From an uncultured Flaviramulus sp. (GTDB taxonomy: Bacteria; Bacteroidota; Bacteroidia; Flavobacteriales; Flavobacteriaceae), in the NCBI GenBank assembly GCA_947487155.1, contig CANKVS010000032.1:1-46333 (forward strand): a stretch of 46,333 nucleotides of DNA, written 5' to 3'. A model generated the notes under the pieces. The model ran no database searches, had not been told where the DNA came from, and saw only the letters and a list, made by a program, of their open reading frames with translations. Of the stretch, positions 42,032-46,333 are shown piece after piece. Positions within the stretch are counted from its first letter, which is position 1, and each line of letters starts with the position of its first letter. Made by a program: the position numbers and the translations under genes.

Positions 42032-44326
42032 TCAATCTGTTTCAATAGTTATAATCACGCTTTTAGAGGCTGGTGTTTTAGCTGTATGCGCATAACTGTC
42101 TAAAGGTACTAATACATTTGTTTCGGGGAAATATGTTGCACAACAATTTTTAGGAATGTCGTAACCTACAATCTTAAATTTATTTACGCGTCTTATAACA
42201 CCATTAAATTCAGATTTTAAATTAACAATTTGCTGTTCTTTCAAACCTCTAATTTTCATATCCTCACGATTCATAAAAATAATACGTCGCTCATTATAAA
42301 CACCTCTATATCTATCATTTAAACCATAAATAGTGGTGTTGAATTGGTCGTGACTACGAATGGTCATCATAATTAATTCATCACCTTTAAGCTTCCATTT
42401 TGGCAATTTATTAATTGAAAAATTAGCTTTTCCTGTTTTTGTTTTAAATACCCGTTCTCTAGCGCCGTTTGGTAAATAAAAACCTGAAGGTTGCTTTAAT
42501 CGCTTATTATAATCTTGAAAACCTGCAACAACGTCCTGAATATCATCTCGAACCAGATTATAATCATCTTGATACGCCAACCAATCTATTTTAGATCGCT
42601 CTTTTAATGTGGCATTTGCAATACCACAAACCACAGCAACTTCACTTAATAAAGCATCAGAGCAGGGTTCTAAAATGCCTTTAGTTGAAGATACTATTCC
42701 CATTGAATTTTCTACACTTTGTGTTTGAATTCCTGTTTTTTGATAATCTTTTTCTGCACGCCCTAAACATGGGAAAATTAATGCTTCTTTACCTGTTACC
42801 AAATGCGAACGATTTAATTTGGTACTTACATGAACGGTTAAATTACAATTAGCCAATCCTTGTGCTGAATACATGGTGTCCGGTACCGCAGATATAAAAT
42901 TCCCGCCCAATGCAAAAAACACTTTTGCTTTACCCTCATGCATAGCTTTAATGGCATCAATAACAGAATACCCGTGTTTATTGGTTGGTTTAAAGCCATA
43001 TTTTGCTTCAATTTTATCTAAAAAAGCTTGTGGTGCAGCTTCCCAAATGCCTACTGTTCTATCGCCTTGCACGTTGGAATGTCCTCGCACTGGGCATGTT
43101 CCCGCTCCCGCTTTACCAATACTTCCTTTTAACAGTAACAGGTTTACTAGCTCTCGAATATTATCTACCGCATTTTCATGTTGGGTTAATCCCATAGCCC
43201 AACAAATGATAATTTTCTTTTTATGTAATACTAAATCGAAAACAGTATTGAAAACGTCTTTAGAAACGCCAGATAACTTTAAACATTCATCAAAATCATA
43301 ATGCTTTAAATCTTCTATAAAGGATTCATAACCATGTGTGAATTCTTTAATAAAATTTGTATCAAAGACCTGTCCTGTTGATTTTTCCTTTTCTAATAAT
43401 TTAAGTAATAGTGCTTTTATAAAAGCAACATCACCATTAATGACAATGGGCACAAATACATCTGCTAACTTAGTACCTCCTGTTAATAATTTAATTGGAT
43501 TTTGAGGATTGGTAAATTTTATAAGTCCCGCTTCTGGCAAGGGGTTAATAGCAATAATTTGTCCACCATTTTTTTTAGTTTTTTCTAAGGCTGTAAGCAT
43601 CCGTGGGTGGTTTGTTGCTGGATTTTGCCCAATTACCATAACCAATTCTGCTTTATATAAATCGTCTAAAGTAACTGATCCTTTTCCAATACCTAAAGTT
43701 TCTGATAAAGCGCTTCCACTAGCTTCATGACACATATTTGAGCAATCGGGTAAATTTGATGTGCCAAATTCGCGAACAAAAAGTTGATACAAAAATGCAG
43801 CTTCATTGGTTGTTCTTCCAGAGGTATAAAAAATGGCTTCATTAGGGTTGTCTAAAGCATTTAAATGATTACCTACTTTTTTAAAAGCATTTTCCCATGA
43901 TATGGGTTTATAATGCGTAGCGCCCTCTGCAAGAAACATAGGTTCTGCTATTCGTCCAGATTTTCCAATTTCAAAATCTGATAAATTTGATAGTTCATCT
44001 ACAGTATGTTTTGCAAAAAACGCGCGACCAATGGTTTTATCTTGTGCTTCTTCTGCCATAGCTTTAAGACCATTTTCACAGTATTCACCAAGTGAAGAGC
44101 GCTCATCATCTGGATCGGGCCATGCACAACCTGGGCAATCAAAACCTCCTTTTTGATTCATTTTAAGAGAAATTTTAAACGCATCGGCAACTTTCATATA
44201 TTTACCAGCATGGGTAATTGCAGCCTTTAAACCCCCAAAACCAGCACTGTTAGTTGGTGGTGTTTTGGTTTTTAAGTTTGAAAAAAACTCTGATGTTTTC
44301 GATTTATCTTCAGGTGATTTACCCAT
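42032..44326 (-). CDS. YdeP-like molybdopterin oxidoreductase (FdhF-like alpha subunit)
   Basis: This 764-residue member of the FdhF/YdeP branch of the DMSO-reductase family is cytoplasmic (no TAT motif). It has an N-terminal iron-sulfur region with C64, C67 and C83 (FDCPGCAWPD, EYCENG), the NMCHEASGSAL active-site block with Cys about 199, and GQNPATNHPRM, CPVRGHSNVQGDRTVGIWE and SHDQFNTTIYGLNDRYRGV. The true substrate of this branch is not settled; annotation as formate dehydrogenase is by similarity. No FdhD is visible. It lies 20 bases after fhs, a formate-using enzyme, which supports a link to formate. Confidence 0.88.
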   Translation of the reverse strand: MGKSPEDKSKTSEFFSNLKTKTPPTNSAGFGGLKAAITHAGKYMKVADAFKISLKMNQKGGFDCPGCAWPDPDDERSSLGEYCENGLKAMAEEAQDKTIGRAFFAKHTVDELSNLSDFEIGKSGRIAEPMFLAEGATHYKPISWENAFKKVGNHLNALDNPNEAIFYTSGRTTNEAAFLYQLFVREFGTSNLPDCSNMCHEASGSALSETLGIGKGSVTLDDLYKAELVMVIGQNPATNHPRMLTALEKTKKNGGQIIAINPLPEAGLIKFTNPQNPIKLLTGGTKLADVFVPIVINGDVAFIKALLLKLLEKEKSTGQVFDTNFIKEFTHGYESFIEDLKHYDFDECLKLSGVSKDVFNTVFDLVLHKKKIIICWAMGLTQHENAVDNIRELVNLLLLKGSIGKAGAGTCPVRGHSNVQGDRTVGIWEAAPQAFLDKIEAKYGFKPTNKHGYSVIDAIKAMHEGKAKVFFALGGNFISAVPDTMYSAQGLANCNLTVHVSTKLNRSHLVTGKEALIFPCLGRAEKDYQKTGIQTQSVENSMGIVSSTKGILEPCSDALLSEVAVVCGIANATLKERSKIDWLAYQDDYNLVRDDIQDVVAGFQDYNKRLKQPSGFYLPNGARERVFKTKTGKANFSINKLPKWKLKGDELIMMTIRSHDQFNTTIYGLNDRYRGVYNERRIIFMNREDMKIRGLKEQQIVNLKSEFNGVIRRVNKFKIVGYDIPKNCCATYFPETNVLVPLDSYAHTAKTPASKSVIITIETD

Positions 44327-44346
44327 AATAATTATATTAAATAATA

Positions 44347-46014
44347 CTAAAACAACCCAGAAATATTCCCGTCATTATCAATGTCAATATGTTCTGAAGC
44401 TGGATGCGCTGGTAGCCCTGGCATACGCATCATATCTCCTGTTATTGGAATTAAAAAACCTGCTCCTGCTGCAATTTCTATTTCTCTTACGTTTATAATA
44501 AAACCTTTAGGTCTGCCTAATAACTTAGGATTATCTGATAAAGACTTTTGAGTTTTAGCTATACATACAGGAAGGTTTTGTAAGCCTAAGTTAGCAATAG
44601 TTTTTAAATTTCTATTTGCTAAGTTTGAGTATTCAACACCGCTAGCCCCATATATTTTTGTAGCAATGGTTTCTATTTTTGTTTTTACATCAGCATTCCA
44701 ATTATAAAGCGGTTTAAAGTTAGACGAATTACTTTCTATACTATCAATAACGTGTTGCGCAAGTTCTAATGCACCTTTACCTCCTTTTTCCCAAACCTCT
44801 GCCAATGCCACTTTTATATTGTTTTTTTCGGAAAAAGCTTTTATAACTGCTATTTCGGCATCTGTATCTGAAAGGAATTTATTAATGGAAATAACTGGGG
44901 TAATCCCAAATTGTTTAATGTTTTCTATATGCTTTTCAAGATTTGGCAATCCATTTTCTAATGCTTCAATGTTTTCTTCTGTCAGGTTTTTTAAATCTGC
45001 ACCACCGTGATATTTAAGAGCTCTAATTGTTGTTGTTAATACTACTACTTTTGGAATAAGATTAGCACTTTGACATTTAATATTTAAGAATTTTTCAGCA
45101 CCCAAATCCGCACCAAAACCAGCTTCTGTTACAACATAATCGGACAATGACATCCCCATTTTAGTTGCAATAACAGAATTTGTTCCTTGAGCAATATTAG
45201 CAAAAGGACCACCGTGAATAATAGCTGGATTTCCCTCTATAGTCTGTACCAAATTTGGCTTAACCGCATCTTTTAATAATGCAGCCATAGCACCTTCAAC
45301 TTTTAAATCTTTTGCATAAACAGGGGTTTTAGAAAATGTATAACCAATAAAGATATTTCCTAATCTGGTTTTTAGGTCTTCCATATCTTTTGCGAGACAT
45401 AAAATAGCCATGACTTCGGATGCTGCAGTAATATCAAAACCTGTTTGTCGAGGCACTCCAGAAGTTGTTCCTCCAAGTCCAATAACAATATTCCTTAAGG
45501 ACCTATCATTCATATCCATAACACGTTTCCACTTCACGGTTCTCGCATCAATGCCTAATGAATTCGTTTTACTTTGAACATCATTATCAACAATAGCAGA
45601 TAGTAAATTGTGCGCTTTTTCTATAGCTGAAAAATCGCCTGTAAAATGCAAATTAATATCTTCCATAGGAAGCACTTGAGAATAACCGCCCCCTGTAGCA
45701 CCACCTTTAATTCCGAAAACTGGTCCTAAAGACGGTTCTCGTAAAACAACTGTAGTTTGCTTTCCTAATTGATTTAATCCTTCAGACAATCCAATAGACA
45801 TAGTTGTTTTACCTTCTCCTGCTGGTGTTGGAGACACTGCAGATACTAAAATAAGATTACAGTTTTTTATTTTTTCTTCATTGATTAATGTATGCGGAAG
45901 TTTTGCTTTATATTTTCCGTACATTTCAATAGTGTTTTCATTTAAACCGAGTTTTTTTGCTATATTACTTATGTGCTGTAATTCAATTTGTTTTGCTATG
46001 TCTAAATCACTCAT
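44347..46014 (-). CDS. fhs: Formate-tetrahydrofolate ligase
   Basis: This 555-residue enzyme makes 10-formyl-tetrahydrofolate from formate, ATP and THF, and can run in reverse to yield ATP and formate. The P-loop PTPAGEGKTT is near residues 63-71. Family blocks are REPSLGPVFGIKGGATGGGYSQVLPMEDINLHFTGD, GNPAIIHGGPFANIAQGTNSV, EAGFGADLGAEKFLNIKC and PAHPASEHIDID near the C-terminus. It is first in a three-gene minus-strand unit with the YdeP-like oxidoreductase and DUF4202, suggesting formate exchange between one-carbon metabolism and redox. Confidence 0.97.
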   Translation of the reverse strand: MSDLDIAKQIELQHISNIAKKLGLNENTIEMYGKYKAKLPHTLINEEKIKNCNLILVSAVSPTPAGEGKTTMSIGLSEGLNQLGKQTTVVLREPSLGPVFGIKGGATGGGYSQVLPMEDINLHFTGDFSAIEKAHNLLSAIVDNDVQSKTNSLGIDARTVKWKRVMDMNDRSLRNIVIGLGGTTSGVPRQTGFDITAASEVMAILCLAKDMEDLKTRLGNIFIGYTFSKTPVYAKDLKVEGAMAALLKDAVKPNLVQTIEGNPAIIHGGPFANIAQGTNSVIATKMGMSLSDYVVTEAGFGADLGAEKFLNIKCQSANLIPKVVVLTTTIRALKYHGGADLKNLTEENIEALENGLPNLEKHIENIKQFGITPVISINKFLSDTDAEIAVIKAFSEKNNIKVALAEVWEKGGKGALELAQHVIDSIESNSSNFKPLYNWNADVKTKIETIATKIYGASGVEYSNLANRNLKTIANLGLQNLPVCIAKTQKSLSDNPKLLGRPKGFIINVREIEIAAGAGFLIPITGDMMRMPGLPAHPASEHIDIDNDGNISGLF

Positions 46015-46051
46015 ATTTAAATATTTGAAACTTAAAATTGTCTATTGTAAT

Positions 46052-46162
46052 CTACTCATTTTTAAAGTTATCACTAAACAATTTTATATAGTCTGTCTTA
46101 AAATCTAAATCTACATTTTTTACTGGAGGTACTAAAACTTTAATATTAGATTTATTTAGACC
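46052..46162 (-). pseudogene. Possible remnant ORF without start codon
   Basis: Between two stop codons, a 36-codon frame reads like protein, with the segment VLVPPVKNVDLDFK and ending FSDNFKNE before a TAG. No ATG, GTG or TTG start is available in a sensible place. It may be the 3' end of a decayed gene, or chance in AT-rich DNA. Confidence 0.2.
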
Positions 46163-46208
46163 TTAGAAGATGTCTTCTCAAGATATTAAAAACATAGTAT
46201 GTCTATTT

Positions 46209-46333
46209 CTAAACAAATACATCTTTTAAATATAAAACGAATTGACCTAATCTTTTTATTGTATATCCGCAAACACTAATAGTTATAAAATTATCACTAT
46301 CTTTAATAAAAGTCAATGTATGAATATTTTTAG
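46209..46333 (-). CDS. C-terminal fragment of a gene entering from the right
   Basis: A minus-strand frame is open from the right edge to a TAG at 46209-46211 and gives about 40 residues, with segments HTLTFIKDSDNFITIS and KRLGQFVLYLKDVFV. Too little is present to name a family. Its stop lies 195 bases upstream of the fhs start. Confidence 0.4.
   Translation of the reverse strand, partial: KNIHTLTFIKDSDNFITISVCGYTIKRLGQFVLYLKDVFV

Noticed and set aside
42873..43301. 142-codon plus-strand frame opposite the YdeP-like gene
   Set aside because: It is antisense to a clear oxidoreductase frame; composition is that of a reverse-complement shadow.

Overview
The window looks like a chromosomal segment of an AT-rich marine-type Flavobacteriaceae bacterium (phylum Bacteroidota). 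This rests on the gene families (YtxJ bacilliredoxin, DUF6503, CarboxypepD_reg-like proteins, fused CcsBA, MoaC-MoaB fusion, alginate-export-type porin), on very weak Shine-Dalgarno signals, and on several candidate promoters with the Bacteroidota -7 element TAnnTTTG. I saw no rRNA, tRNA, CRISPR array, integrase, transposase or phage gene.

Left part (1-11.5 kb) is mostly housekeeping: two small translationally coupled unknown ORFs beside a hairpin at the left edge, an intergenic stretch of inverted repeats, glyA, fumarylacetoacetase, a lipoprotein, a CarboxypepD_reg-like secreted protein, a DUF218/YdcF protein, a YtxJ bacilliredoxin, clpB and a divergent DeoC-like aldolase that appears to lack the second catalytic lysine.

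The 12-20.8 kb part carries a minus-strand run: DUF2891 lipoprotein, tricorn-like secreted protease, an Nramp-fold transporter whose metal-binding residues are replaced, PxpA, PxpB, PxpC (5-oxoprolinase) and a DUF6503 lipoprotein. I read it as a peptide and pyroglutamate salvage unit in which the Nramp homologue may carry an organic substrate rather than a metal. A YifB/ComM ATPase follows.

The 22.7-46 kb part is a dissimilatory nitrate-to-ammonium and molybdenum-cofactor island. On the minus strand are an outer-membrane porin, NrfH, NrfA, CcsBA (cytochrome c maturation), NapD, NapA, a NapB-like protein duplicated into a tetraheme form, a tetraheme lipoprotein, a four-cluster ferredoxin-type protein and an NrfD/PsrC-type quinol oxidase subunit. 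No NapC, NapG or NapH is present in the window, so the NrfCD-like pair probably feeds NapA. On the plus strand, diverging from the porin, are moeA, a ModE-type HTH protein, mobA, moaD, moaE, a 45-codon small ORF, a moaC-moaB fusion and moaA. Last comes a minus-strand fhs, YdeP-like molybdenum oxidoreductase and DUF4202 operon.

The most informative new signal is regulatory. Two 14-bp FNR/Crp-like palindromes lie upstream of napD and in the divergent porin/moeA region. Each stands 22-23 bp from a TAnnTTTG-type -7 element, and the second does so in both directions. This predicts one oxygen- or nitrogen-oxide-sensing Crp/Fnr regulator switching on nitrate reductase, nitrite reductase and the molybdenum cofactor pathway together. 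Another oddity is a cluster of dispersed-repeat-like elements wedged between the genes for the iron-sulfur protein and its membrane partner.
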